The notes: generated by a model from the sequence alone, not told the origin. DNA of 64,000 nt from Rhea pennata (GCF_028389875.1 NC_084678.1:14724899-14788898); one strand, 5' to 3'. Shown: positions 13,505-25,521, counted from the stretch's first letter. Program-made: numbers and translations.

Positions 13505-16429
13505 AAGCCGGTTCAATACTTCAAAGACTAGCAGGAACAAAACACAAAATGTTAGCTTCTCAAACTGTAGTTGTCTGTTACAGAGTCTTCACAATCTTTG
13601 GACACTGTGAGTATTAAACTGTGTACCTGTGATAAAATTATACAAAACAGGGGAAGGGAAGGGTGCATTAAAAAAAAAAAGACTGCTTTTTCTGAAGTAA
13701 AATGCTGTTCTTAAAATATAGGAAGCTTCAGAAATAATTGTAGGAATGTTGAGGTAGTTATAATGTAAAATATTGCTTGCTACCACTTGGAGCCTTAGAT
13801 CTCCAGCACTACTTTTGGCAGCTTTGGCACTGTGTATACTTGTAGACTAAACTTTCATTTGGAAGCACTTGGTAGACATATCCACCCACATTCATATTTT
13901 GGGGATGTTTTTGTTTGCATGTCTTTATTAAGTTATGTCTGTTGTCTGTGTCGTGAAAAAGCAGAACCAATTTAAAGCTGTGGCATAGTTAATACCTATT
14001 ACAAGTTTTCAAATTTTGTGAGCACGTGCAGTCATACAAGTGGATTTTTTTTTTGTTCCTTGTTGAAATATCGAAGCCATATAATACTGGAACTCTTAAC
14101 TACAGATCAATTATTGATGCATTCATTTTCCTTCAAAATGATACACTTCTGAGAGGGGGAAAGAGGCTTGGAAAATTTAAGTCAGACAATTTTAATTTTA
14201 ATGTTGCTTGGGTTTTTTAATGAAATCTTTTAATTTAATAACCAGGGAAACTGCAGAGTGGCTGCAGTGCAGCTAAGTTTACAGTAATTCAGACATTGCT
14301 GGTGTTAAGCACCAGCAGCTTGAATTAGTGGAAGAATTGATCTAAGTGATGCCCAAACACTTGTGGTTTCATCCAAAGACTAGCTCTAGAATTGCTTCTC
14401 CCAGACAAAGGATTAAAAAATAAAAGAAAAACATCACCTTGGTGAAGCGTTTTTGTAGGAAATCATGCATTTAAAGATCAGATTAACTTTAACTTTGTTG
14501 GGATTTAGTTGCCTTCTTCATTGGAAAAATAAACAAGAGAAACTGTAAAAATTCAATGCAATAAATAAGGGCATAATCTGAAATGTGCTCATGGCAACCT
14601 TTTTCTATTGCCAGAAATTGGACTTTGTCTGAAAGACTGCAATGAGCATAAAACCTAGACTTGGAAATGTGGGGCAAACAAATTAATATTTGTTCCCAGT
14701 AGACGCTTGGCTTTTAAGAGAGATTGCTGATCCTCATGGAACAGCATAAAAATACTTTTAGCTTTTCTGTAAAAATGTGATGGCTTTTACAGATACTGTA
14801 TCCCCCTTTCTAAACTCACTGTAAGCATAGTAGGGAACCATTTATGTAGGTGAGGCTTGAAAGAATGCATATATTAAGCTGGTTTAAAATATCAAAGTTT
14901 AAAACTTTTTTGAACTAAATAGCATGTCCAGTGTTATACTACTGTTTTTAAAGCATTATGTGTAAATTGAAATTGCCAGAATGGAAAAATGATAGTATTT
15001 GCTAAAGAAATACTCTATACTCTATAAGAAATAATGTACAGGTTAGCAACTCTCTCTAAATTAAATCTAAGTCAAGATTTAAATTCGGAAGACCTAACCT
15101 CTTTTATGCAAAAACATGAAAAGATCATAGCAGCATGTTTAATCCAAACTGCATTATAGCCTTTTCATGTATTAAAAAAGGGAAGACCTCTAAAATAAGA
15201 CCATTTTTTTCTTTATCCCCTTCTCCCCTTCCATTAGTGTATTGGGTTTTTTTGGTAAAAATTCTGTCTTGGTTGCAAGCCTATTCTCTATATAGTTTAT
15301 TATTCTTCATTGAAAATATTTACAAAATATTTTTCCATCACTGATGAAAAGTATGTGTTTGGCTGGCCATGAGATGCATACTACAAAATTTTGATTACTC
15401 TGAAAGTGGAAAAGTTTTATTTTAAATGCAGATCTCACCTCAGTAGTTTACTTGTCAAAACATTGATAACTTTGCACCTTTTAAAAGAATGTCACTTTTA
15501 TAACTTGATTAAACACTGACTGTATATAAAATAACTGTGTTAGTATATGTTAATATAGCTGTGTAGAAATATCATCTAGAAAGAAATTATTATAAATCCT
15601 TAACACCCTTTAGACCTCTAGATGGTGAGAGAGAGGTTTTTGTAAAGTGTGACCTTCATACTAGGGCAACTGTTTTGTAGGGCAAGGAAACGGTTGGAGA
15701 TTACTCTGGCTTTATTGCTGAGCCAGTGTCAGATCACTTACATTTTGTGTTCCTCTTGATGCTTATAGACAAATATGATTTAAATTAGAGCTTTGGACAC
15801 CCCCGTCCTTCCCAGATTTCGCTCTTTCTGCATGTAAGTGGACTCAATTCTTTAACAGTGTGTTGCTGTGCAGTACATTGGATATAAGAAATGTGGGATG
15901 ATACCAATGTACACTGAGAGCTGTCATGGCAAAGGGCACGTAGTTGGTGGAACTCATTTCTGAAATGTGCAAGGCAAAAGAAAGGGCCTGGGAGTCTTGG
16001 TGGGAACATTCTTACTGCAGCAGGAGCCGCACAATACTATGTGCTAAAAGAAGCCAAGTGTTAACTGGAGAAGGGGAATAAGTGGAGTTTTACTGTAAAA
16101 AAAAAAAAAATAGTGGCAGTGAAAAACTTACTTTATAGTCACTGTATAGCTTCTTGTTTGTCTTTGAGGCCAATGTCATATTGCAGATTGAGAACAGCTT
16201 TTTCAAACATCAAGCATTTATATAATTACTAGTACCTAGATTAATGATGACAGGAAGTGTATACTCTAAAGTAGTAAGAAAAACAACTAATTAGCAGTAT
16301 TTATCTCATTCTAATAATTAAAAATCAATTCTCAGTTCTTTGAAATAAAACAGTGAGACTTTATTTTTCTGAAGTTAAAAAAATCTCCTAAATCTCTTCT
16401 AAAGTTGAACTGCTGTAAAAGACTTCAGC

Positions 16430-16590
16430 TCCGCTGTTGTAGGGCGTTGTGGGTGACGAAGCGGCCAGTGTCTAACGGCGGAGCGCAGCGGCCCCTCGGT
16501 CCCTCCTCGGCGGGGAGGCCAAGGGCTGCGCTTCCCCCGAGCGTCCAGTCCCTCCCGCTAGACCTCCTGCTGAGCGCCGCAGGCATTTGG
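16430..16590. other. Isolated GC/CpG-rich patch upstream of the ADRM1 island
   Basis: About 160 bases rich in CpG (for example CTAACGGCGGAGCGCAGCGG) stand inside strongly AT-rich flanks, some 450 bases before the main ADRM1 CpG island. No coding homology is recognised. It could be an outlying part of the ADRM1 promoter or a small inserted fragment. Confidence 0.5.
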
Positions 16591-16999
16591 CTGTACTCTG
16601 TGGCTTGTGCTCATTGAAAACACCCATGACCTAGGTCACCTGTATGATAAAGCAATACTTAAATTATGTAAAGCTCATTATTTCTAACACCTGGTTTGAC
16701 TTTTGGTATGTTTTTATAGCATGAAAAGATTAAAAATGCTTATATCCAGAATTCCAGTCCACTCTGATTTCTACTTCTATGAAGCTTCTTGCCTTACTGG
16801 ATTGCAGTTTCCCTGCTCCTCGCCCCGCGTCTGCCTTGCCCACCTTGCATGAGCCTGCTGGCAACAAAAATGCTCTGGTGAAATGGATTTATTTTTATAA
16901 TATTTAATAACTGTCAATACCCATCTCTATTAACAACCGTTGGGCTTTTTAGAGACGTCTGTACAGGTTTGTGGACATACGTGTAAAACTGTAAATCTG

Positions 17000-17005
17000 A
17001 ATAAA
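17000..17005 (+). terminator. OSBPL2: Candidate distal poly(A) signal (AATAAA)
   Basis: A canonical AATAAA is followed 5 bases later by a T/G-rich GGTCATTTTGGAG and sits at the left edge of the ADRM1 CpG island. Assignment to OSBPL2 is inferred from strand and position only. Confidence 0.35.
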
Positions 17006-17071
17006 GGTCATTTTGGAGAAGACACCGCGCCTGCGGCCTTTGCTTGCTCAGCGGCGGGGCGGGGCGGGCGC

Positions 17072-17082
17072 GCCGCCATCTT
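17072..17082 (-). promoter_or_regulatory. YY1-like site
   Basis: GCCGCCATCTT on the plus strand is the reverse complement of AAGATGGCGGC, the YY1 consensus found near the start sites of many housekeeping genes. Binding is inferred from the motif only. Confidence 0.55.
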
Positions 17083-17108
17083 ACTCCGCGCTCCGCCCCG
17101 CGGCCGTT

Positions 17109-17119
17109 ATGACACAGCA
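17109..17119 (+). promoter_or_regulatory. ADRM1: Antioxidant-response-like element (TGACnnnGC)
   Basis: ATGACACAGCA differs at one position from the NFE2L1/NFE2L2-small Maf consensus ATGACTCAGCA and fits the core TGACnnnGC. NFE2L1 is known to activate proteasome subunit genes through such elements when proteasome activity falls. The position just upstream of the inferred ADRM1 exon 1 fits that role; occupancy is not shown by sequence. Confidence 0.5.
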
Positions 17120-17129
17120 CAATGGCGGG

Positions 17130-17295
17130 GGGCGGTACGGGCGCGGTGCACGCCGGGCCGCCCGCGTTTGATTGACGGCGGCGACGGCCAACCCGCTGGG
17201 GCGCGGCGGGCGTGGGCGGTGCCGCGGCGGGCGGGGTTCCGGCGCGCGGAGCAGGAAGAGCGGAGCGGGGCCTGCGGGCGCGGCGGCGGCGGCAG
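17130..17295 (+). other. ADRM1: Inferred noncoding first exon of ADRM1 (5' end approximate)
   Basis: GC-rich sequence ends at a good donor (GGCAG|GTACC at 17295/17296) and is followed by an intron reaching the acceptor at 18164-18165, two bases before the start codon. Human ADRM1 also has a noncoding exon 1 with the ATG in exon 2. The transcription start cannot be fixed from sequence alone. Confidence 0.55.
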
Positions 17296-18166
17296 GTACC
17301 GGCGCGGGGTGAGGGGGGGGCATGGCCGTGCCGGGCTCCCCAGCCCCCCGCCCGCCCGCCCGCCGCCTCCTTGGGGACCTGCGCGGCGCGGCCCTGGGGG
17401 CAGTCACGGGCCCGGCCCGGCCCGGCCGCCGTGACTAAGCGCTGGGGGCTGGGCGGCGGCGGGGGGCCCTCCCGAGGCGGCGGCGGCGGCGGCGTGTTCC
17501 CGCGGCCCTCTGGAGCGGCCCCGGCCCCTTGGGGCGTGCGGAGCCGCAGGGGGAGTTTGGCGGCGCCCCGTCCCCGCCGGGCGTCACTGGGGCCGCTGAT
17601 GAGAATCCCGAACTGCTGGTTAGAAGCGTCCTAAAAGCAACTGCGAAGTTGTTTGGGCTGATACCATGAGCTGTTTTAAGATAGTGACGTCTGCACGCGC
17701 TAACTTGGCAAACAAATTATTTGGGAAACATAATCTTTGGGCTGCTCGGAAATTGCCGTGTGTGAGGCCGTGGGGACATACAGTGCTCGGTAGCAAAGAG
17801 GTTGACCACGGAGATGAGTTTTGGCACTAGTTGCTGAAGCAGGAGTCAGAAAATCAGGATTACAGCAGATTTTTATGCAGTTAAGATCTCACTGATCCTG
17901 TGAACCATGATACCAGAGGAAGACGTTTCGGGGAGAAGGTGATTGCATTTTCAGGTGTGTTAGCAGAAGTGCTCCTTGTCATTAATGGAGTTATATGGAG
18001 GCGCCTTTCTTCATTCTGCTTTCTAGGGTTCTGTTTTAGTTTTTGGAGTGCCTTGCTGTCTCCTGGAGCCAGTGGAACAGGTTCCTTTTGCAAAATTTGT
18101 TTTGTAAAGTCTTGAGAGAATATGGGAAGTTTTCCATCATATTTGCTGATCTTTCTCTATTCCAGG

Positions 18167-21100
18167 ATGTCTTCAGGTGCATTGTTTCCAAGCCTGGTGC
18201 CAGGCTCCCGTGGCTCTTCCAGCAAATACCTGGTGGAATTTCGGGCAGGAAAGATGTCCCTGAAAGGCAGCACTGTAACCCCAGACAAAAGAAAAGGCCT
18301 CGTTTACATCCAGCAAACTGATGATTCCCTCATTCACTTTTGCTGGAAAGACAGGACTTCAGGCAATGTTGAAGATGTAAGTACAGCTTTTTATTTCAAG
18401 GTATTTAAGTCACAATGTTGTCTTGTTTCTGTTTTGTCCGCATGCTGAAAGAGCTTTTCTAAGACAAATTAAGGTGAGAATGTCACTGACTTGACAGACA
18501 GGCATGTTTAAATCGTCTCTTCTCTGAGGAATAGCAAGAAAGAGGGCTTGAGGAGGATGGCGGAGGCTTTTGTGGGAGACCAAGAGGAGTAAGAATTATT
18601 TCCTAAAACATTTTTTCCTACTGCTGTATTTTCCAGGATTTGATTATTTTTCCTGATGACTGCGAATTCAAGAGGGTACCTCAGTGTACTACTGGTCGTG
18701 TGTACGTGCTGAAATTCAAAGCAGGATCAAAACGACTCTTCTTCTGGATGCAGGTTTGTGAGAAATAAATAACATAGGTCTTGAAACAAAAATAAACTTC
18801 CAGTTTGTCTTGAAGGTATAAAAGCAACTTTCTTACAGGAGCCTAAGACAGATAAAGATGAAGAACACTGCCGTAAAGTGAACGAGTATCTCAACAATCC
18901 ACCAATGCCTGGTGCTTTGGGTGGTAATGCGAGTGGAGGCCATGAGCTCTCAGCGTTAGGAGGTACAGTCCATTCTTTGCTCTTAAATGTGAGAAGCTTT
19001 TTTAGAAAATAAGATCCTGTGGTTTCCTATGAAGAAATTCCTTAGGACTTTGGAGGGTGAGTTGGGAATGATGTTAATACAAGTGTAAACATGCTTTTAG
19101 CAGAATAAAATGTGCTGTTGTAATAGGTGCAGGTTAAAGGTAAGACTGTCAGAAGAAATCTCTTTTTTGCTAACAGATTCTCTGGAGTCTTACCTCTTTG
19201 TGAAGCCAAGTTGCATTTGTCTTTTATGAGCATCATGAATCAGTAAACACTTGAAACTGTTTTTTCCATACAGAATGTGATGCCAATTAATCTCCTGCTG
19301 TTTGAGCCGGAGTGCTGTGAAAAAAATATGTGAATATGTTGTGTTTCAGAATGTTTTTGTTTTTAGGTGAGGGTGGCTTGCAAAGCCTTCTTGGAAACAT
19401 GAGCCATAACCAGCTCATGCAGCTGATCGGACCCACGGGCTTAGGAGGACTTGGTAAAATGCTTTAATATCTTTATGCCAAAATGGTATTTTCTCCTGCC
19501 AGGTTAAATCTTACCTGACAATGAATATTTTCAAGTAGTGCTATTGATTTGAATAGCACTTCCTTGACATGAGAAAGCAAGGCCCTACCTCAAAGATGAG
19601 CTATAGAGGAAAAAAAAAGGATGCAGGAAAGGAAGGGAAACAGAATGCAGCCCTCCTGTTAGGGCTCAGTGTGCAAGGAATGTAGGTTCTGCTCCTTGCT
19701 TCACTGAATCTTTCACTTTTCCCCCTCTTTTCTTCCTCCTAAATATTCACTGAAGCAGGGATTAAACAACTGAGATTTGTCCCATTTGGATACCTCAGTT
19801 ATCAAGCTACAGAGCCTTGCTCATGTAGTCTCTGATACAGTGAATATTTGTGTGCAAAGTAGAATGGCTTCAAGAGGAAGGCTGGAGTGTACCTACTGCT
19901 GCAGTTTATAGCTCGGAAGGGCTTAGGGCTTTCTCTTCTGGGCATTGCTGGGAAGAGCTTCAATCACTGAGCTGTTTTTCTGAAGGGAGTGGGAGATAGG
20001 CTGGGGTCCCTGTTGCAGTCTGCTCTTAACACTGCCCATGCTCAAAAGCCTAATAGACCATTTATTGAGAAATCAGACCCCGTCGTTGAAGTAGGCAAAG
20101 GAATACTTAGCAGGTGACAGTGATAAAGGTTTGGTGCCTAAGCTCCAAAGTCCTTTTTTTTGGATCTAGCCTTAGTGTCGTTGTAAGCTTCAAACGCAGA
20201 TCTGATGTTGGAAGATACTGACTTCTTAGGATGTGTTTGGAAAAGGCTTCCTTTCCTTGCTTCCTTCTTGAAGCTTCACAGGACTCCTGAAACTTATTTT
20301 CTCTTACTATCAGTACTTGTTGTCAGCAGCTATTCTTTCTTTGCCTTTGTATCTAATTGTAAGACAGCTTGACACAAAGCTAACTACTGTAATGCAAAAA
20401 AAATCATCTACTTGAGTCTGCAAACAGTGTTTTTGATGAAACTGGATGGATCTTTCTCCCTAGTTATATATTCTTTTACATCTTGTTTGCATCTCTCTCG
20501 GGACTCTGCCTTTACTGCAGCTCCTGGGTAAACTTTTCCTAGCAAGGACATAGTAGATTAGCATGTGCTACAGCCTGGTTAGCTTTACTCTGCTGTTTCT
20601 GCTGCTGTGGAAGCAATGTGATTAGTGAACAGGTCCCTGATAGATGGCTTACTGCTTGCTCTGACCTCTCCATATTTCTGCAGTTTCAGTCAATGATGTG
20701 TTTGCTACTGGAGCACTGTGATTCTGTCCTCTGTGTTTGCAGACTGTTCCCAAAAGGTAGATGATGAATGCAGATTCTTGTATAGGAAAGTGTATCTAAT
20801 TAGATGTGGCATAAGAAACCCTTGAATGGGAAGCATGTAGTAAATGGAGCATTTAGCCAATGTGGCTCAGGAATCCTGGTCACTGGTAACTGATGGATTT
20901 AGAAGCCAAACCATTCCCTAGCTCTTTTTAGCTGATGTTCTTGATGCTGCTGCAAGTTCTTGGTAGCTGTGAATAGCAGTATGAATGAAGGAGGCTGTGA
21001 TTCTAATTTCTTTCGCATATGACAGTTGGCTGAAAGGCCACGCACTGGTTTTCTGTTGTTTTTTCCTGATCACTGTTCTGCTGGGAGCACTTCACTCGTG

Positions 21101-24100
21101 CATGGAATTGTCTTTATTTTGCCCTGCTTGTAAAGTGTTTAAGGACTCGGTTGTTTCTGCTGCTGCATCTCTGTATTAGATATGAAGTTACAAGAAGTCT
21201 GTCTGTATGGGGGAAGACTCAAAAGTTGTCTCTACAGTCTTTCTGCTGAGGGCCTCTTTAAAGTTTAGAGAAAATTTGAATTTTTTTGGAAACTAGTAGA
21301 GAAGACGGTATGGGTTCTCTGATAATGATTATGTATATATGGCACAAACCAAACTCATTTCATCCTTGTGAAAAGCTAGAAATTTGAGTAATTTCTAAAA
21401 TGTGCAACTATCTTTAAGACAGTTTTCTAATAGGCATGCAAGATCAGAAAATGAGAGCTGTTTGTTTACAGAAAGGGGGGGAGGGGTTGGTCTAGGTTCT
21501 TTCACCCCCTCCTCCTTTATTTTAGCCAATAAAACCTTTCAGGTACAAGAATGACCTCTCTGGACCCAGAGAGGTGCAAAAAAAAAAAAAAGTTGTTTCT
21601 AAATCTGGTTTTTTTTTATCTTTATGGAAGGTGGGCTGGGTGCACTGACGGGTCCTGGGCTGGCTAGTTTGCTTGGAAGTGGGGGACCACCAACCAGCAG
21701 TTCATCATCAAGGTAGGATACCTATGTGATCTGAATTTGTAATATTTTTGTAATGTAAAATTGCCACTCATGTGGGAGGAATTGTGACCTATTAAACAGA
21801 GAGTATAATGGGAATTAAGATTGCTTAATGCTCTCTAGAATGAGAGTGGTAGCTCTTTTTTTTTTGCAAGGGCTTGAAAAGAAGGTTTCTCGGGGGGAGA
21901 GTGGAGAGGGCAAAACTCTTTTTGCAGGTAATTAGTTATACTAATTACCTTCCAGCTCTCGCAGCCAGTCAGCTGCTGTGACACCATCTTCCACAACCTC
22001 TTCTACGCGTGTAACTCCTGCCCCATCTGTTCCTGCGGCTGCATCTGTGACCAGTCCGAGTCCTGTACCGAGTTCGGGTAATGGAACCAGCTCAGCCACA
22101 AGCCCAACCCAGCCCATTCAATTGAGTGACCTTCAGAACATTTTAGCTACTATGAATGTGCCATCTGGAGCAGGAGGACAGCAAGGTAACAGTATTCTGA
22201 CCAGACAGCTGTTGGATCCAGGAGTCCTTTGGAGCTGTTTTACTGTCCTATCCTGTTCCAAATTGGTTTGAAAGGTCTCTTAAATTTTTTTGTTCTTTTT
22301 TTCATTTGAGTGCCATTCTTTTTGACTGCTTCAAGAATCTTAATCTTGTTCCAAAACTGAGAGTGAGCAAGGATGCCAGCAATTTGCTCAATACACTTCA
22401 GTACTCCACTGACAAAATCATTTGGTTAGCGTGGCAAAATGTGTTTTTTTTGTACATAGTCTAACAATCAACCATTTTTCTTCCTAGTTGACTTGGCTAC
22501 TGTTCTGACTCCTGAGATAATGGCTCCCATTCTGGCCAATGCTGAAGTTCAAGAGCGGTTAATGCCTTATCTTCCTTCAGGGGAATCTCTGCCACAGACA
22601 GCAGAAGAAATTCAGAATACTCTGACATCTCCTCAGTTTCAGCAGGTAGATGCCTAGCTGTCACTGAAGTGCAGCTCTCCTTTCCTCCTTCCCTACGTGG
22701 GGTGACTTGTGTTGCCCTGCTTTTTCAGGTTTTTGCCACAGTTCAGAGCAGGAAGCTATTCTGTAGACGTGGAAGCGGGGAAGGATGTGACTTAATGAAA
22801 GTCACTATTCACTTTTTCCTTCCTTCCTGTGGTTGCCCAACGGCAGATTAGAATATTTTACCTTCTCTTTTGGAATTGGGCTTTACCTTTCTCTGTACTA
22901 TAAAGGCCATCTCTGGCAAATTACAGCAGATGTTGTAGCAAATTCATTATTTTCTTTTTTAAAATGACTTCTACACTGTCTTAAAAATAGTTTCAGGTGA
23001 CTGCACAAATGATTGGAAGGGAAAGAGGTGCTGGTGTTTACATCCTTTTTTTTCTTTTAAAACACTAGTATGTAATTCAAAGTATGGTTAGGCATACTTT
23101 TATCAGGTTAATTTTGGTTTATTGTAGGCCATCTCAAACTATGCATACTGAAATTTGTCATACAAAATTTCATTGGCTAAGAAGGATGTCTTTAGGTTAA
23201 ACTATGACAACCTCTTTTGTGCAGACAAGACTTCAGAAATGAAGGATATTTTTCATTGGATATTTGATAGAGTATTCTGCAGGTAGATAAAAGCTTAAGT
23301 AAGTTGTCCATGCTCTAAATTAGCTGGAAGTTATGTCACTGTGGTTTGGGGTGCTGCTAAGTCTATGTTCTAGCAGGGCATATCAATTTGTGCTTTTTGC
23401 AGCAGTGTCCCTGGCTTTATGGTATCTCGAGTTGGTTAAAAGCAAGTATTGTTCCTGATGATTGCAAAATACTCACAGGGCCTGTGGTGACAAGAGGCAG
23501 TTCAGAGCCTGACCACAGTGCAGTATTTTTTTTTAAAGGTGGGAGGCTGCTCCCAGATAGGTCATACAGTCAACATACTGTAATAGGTTATGGAAATGTA
23601 CAGAGAGAGAATGCTGTCATCATTATAATATTACATGGCAGCCATGTAGTGTTGGAAAAAAAAACAATGCGAACTTTGTTTGATGCTGTTGACTTTAATC
23701 CACAGGCATTGAGCATGTTCAGTGCTGCCTTAGCTTCTGGACAGCTTGGCCCTCTAATGAGTCAGTTTGGCTTACCAGCAGAGGCGGTAGATGCAGCAAA
23801 TAAAGGTGGTAAGTATTTATGTTGTTGAGAGCATGATTAAGTATCCCTTTTGCATTGTACATAAATGTTGCATGTAGATGCTGAGTAACTTACTTTCCGA
23901 AGTTTACTCTTGTGCTTTCTTAAAACGAAAACGTATGTATGTATGTGGCTCAGGTTTTCTTCAGCAGATGCAGCTAGTGCTGTCAGACTGACATTAGAGA
24001 ATTCAGGGTTCTGCAAAGAGATGTGCTGAGTAGCTTTGTGACTGTTTTCTTGAAAGCAAGAGATACAAAAGATTCTGGAAATGTCATAGTCACCTTGTTT

Positions 24101-24607
24101 AGGAATGCTTTCGTTGTGAGAATCTTTAATGATTCATTTGAAATAAGTGCACAATTGGGGCCTTAAGCACTCTGAGGGAAGGGAGGGTATCAGTTTTCCC
24201 TGATGAGCTTTTAGAATCCCTTCCATTATCTATCTAAGTAAACCTCTTAGGCTGCCTGTACACAGTGTTAAACTCCATAAAATGCTGGTGGTGGCAGAGG
24301 TACCCAAATGTGCACCGTATCTGAATGCCTGTTAAAACTGTCTTCTCTAGAAGAGAAGAATTTTTGTAAGTAAGTAAGTAGAAGAGTCTTTCTAAACAAA
24401 CAGTTTGTTTTTCAACTAAGGAAGCTTAACCTCCTGCGGAGAATGAATGCTACCTCTAAAAATGCAAAGTTAAATAACTAACACGATGTTTAACTTTTAG
24501 ATGTAGAAGCGTTTGCCAAAGCAATGCAGAACAGTGTCAAGTCAGACCAAAAGGAAGGCGACTCTAAGGACAAGAAAGATGAAGAGGAAGATATGAGTTT
24601 AGATTAA
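18167..24607 (+). CDS. ADRM1: Proteasomal ubiquitin receptor ADRM1 (Rpn13), complete
   Basis: Coding exons 18167-18376, 18637-18753, 18839-18962, 19367-19453, 21631-21712, 21956-22185, 22488-22645, 23706-23808 and 24501-24607, all GT-AG and phase-consistent, give 405 residues (human 407). The ATG is the first one after the acceptor and matches the known N-terminus ([14 protein letters not shown]). Residues about 15-130 form the Pru domain, which binds ubiquitin and the base subunit Rpn2; the ubiquitin-contact loop [10 protein letters not shown] is intact (Phe75, Asp78). A Gly/Leu- and Ser/Thr/Pro-rich linker follows, including a short serine run split by an intron. Residues about 250-390 form the DEUBAD domain, which recruits and activates the deubiquitinase UCHL5. 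The tail is acidic and ends EEEDMSLD. The 2.2 kb intron at 19454-21630 shows no exon. Confidence 0.97.
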
Positions 24608-24700
24608 GTTATTTGCTCTTCGTTACAGATATTCCTAGATACTAACTTAAGCAACTGTAGTAGGATTACTAACTTCATATTATGCTTATATAAATCTACA

Positions 24701-24706
24701 AATAAA
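24701..24706 (+). terminator. ADRM1: ADRM1 poly(A) signal (AATAAA)
   Basis: A canonical AATAAA 94 bases after the stop codon is followed by a T-rich stretch (TTTTCTTTATCTG). This gives a short 3' UTR ending near 24720-24730. Confidence 0.85.
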
Positions 24707-24730
24707 GGAATTTTCTTTATCTGCCATATT

Positions 24731-25014
24731 GGGTTTCTCAGTCTATTTAGCATGCACTTCAGTAGTACTTGCTGTTTATTTTCAGTGGAGGTGTTTGCAG
24801 TTCAGTTCAGTTTTAATGTGTTTGTCATCAGGCTAGCACAGTTCTTTAGATTTCCTTGTGATGGAGTCCTGAGAGTTGAACTCAGAACTCCATAGTTGAG
24901 AACTATGTAGTTAGATAGAATCTCAGTGTTAATTCTAAGTGGAAAATAGGAAGTTACTTGCTTGCGCTTTGTTATGTTGCTGCTGTGCATAGCTGAAAGT
25001 TGTGAAAAATATTT
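24731..25014. other. Intergenic DNA between ADRM1 and LAMA5 3' ends
   Basis: About 280 bases of unremarkable AT-rich sequence with no coding or RNA gene seen. The two neighbouring genes converge on this spacer. Confidence 0.5.
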
Positions 25015-25302
25015 TTACTTGGGTAAGCAGTGGGTAGTTACCTTAAGACTGGGGGCTGTTTGACAAAGGAGAAGAATCACTTCCCTCAACCTGCTGCCTC
25101 TACTCTTGCTCATACAGCCCAGGATGTGGTTATCTTTTGTAGCAGTGAGGGTGTGCTGCTGACTCGCATCCAACTTCTTGCCCAGCAGGTCACGTTCTGC
25201 AAAGCTGCCAGAGTTTGTTGTCCCGCATACACTGCCGCGTGGATCATCCTGTCTCAGGTGCAGGTCCTCACCTTTGTTGAACTCCTTGAGGTTCAACTGC
25301 AT
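25015..25302 (-). mobile_element. CR1 LINE fragment (C-terminal part of reverse-transcriptase ORF), decayed
   Basis: Read on the minus strand, this stretch gives an open frame resembling the end of the CR1 ORF2 product: KEFNKGEDLHL (CR1 KFNKGKCxVLHLG), SGSFAERDLLGKKLDASQQ (CR1 SFAEKDLGVLVDxKLNMSQQ) and ILGCMSKSRGSRLREVILLL (CR1 ILGCIxRSVASRSREVILPL). The match is to my memory of the CR1 consensus, not to a search. The piece is short, diverged and lacks the typical 3' tail repeats, so it is a dead copy. It lies just beyond the LAMA5 poly(A) site. Confidence 0.85.
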
Positions 25303-25515
25303 GAACTTCAGAGTGCTACCACTGCAGGTAGCATGCTAGGAATTACGGCAGTAGCTCCTAGAGATGCTGCCAGAGAGGGAACTGCTTGTGGCAAATACAA
25401 AGATAGGGTCCCATGGTGACATTTCCTGAGGTGGTGGTTACTCCTCTTCCAGGTCTATGTAAATCTCTCTCATACTTGCTCTTCACTAGTCAAGTGAAAG
25501 AGAGTAACATAGAAC

Positions 25516-25521
25516 TTTATT
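25516..25521 (-). terminator. LAMA5: Candidate LAMA5 poly(A) signal (AATAAA on minus strand)
   Basis: TTTATT on the plus strand lies about 1.3 kb past the LAMA5 stop codon. An alternative hexamer lies at 25942-25947. Human LAMA5 has a much shorter 3' UTR, so choice of site is uncertain. Confidence 0.45.

Larger units (their letters stand above)
13278..16999 (+). other. Long AT-rich region: possible extended OSBPL2 3' UTR, otherwise intergenic
   Basis: About 3.7 kb with no convincing coding exon on either strand. It holds a short pyrimidine microsatellite near 13466, several ATTAAA/AATAAA-like hexamers, an A tract near 16097 and a GC-rich patch near 16430-16590. If the AATAAA at 17000 is the distal OSBPL2 site, the whole stretch is 3' UTR. 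Confidence 0.5.
17020..17640 (+). promoter_or_regulatory. ADRM1: CpG-island promoter of ADRM1
   Basis: A sharp switch from AT-rich DNA to very GC- and CpG-rich sequence spans about 600 bases around the inferred ADRM1 first exon. It contains overlapping Sp1-type GC boxes (17056-17070), a YY1-type GCCGCCATCTT (17072-17082), a second ATGGCGG core (17122-17128) and an ARE-like ATGACACAGCA. No TATA box is evident, as expected for a housekeeping proteasome gene. Confidence 0.85.

Noticed and set aside
16940-17634. Overlapping open frames of 108-164 codons in the ADRM1 CpG island
   Set aside because: They are Arg/Gly/Ala/Pro-rich, as random reading of GC-rich DNA gives, and they cross the inferred promoter and first intron.
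23388-23828. A 146-codon plus-strand open frame
   Set aside because: Its first two thirds are intron that happens to stay open into the real ADRM1 exon 23706-23808; the acceptor CACAG at 23701-23705 sets the true start.
25030-25419. A 129-codon plus-strand open frame
   Set aside because: It is the complement of the CR1 fragment; the meaningful similarity is on the minus strand.
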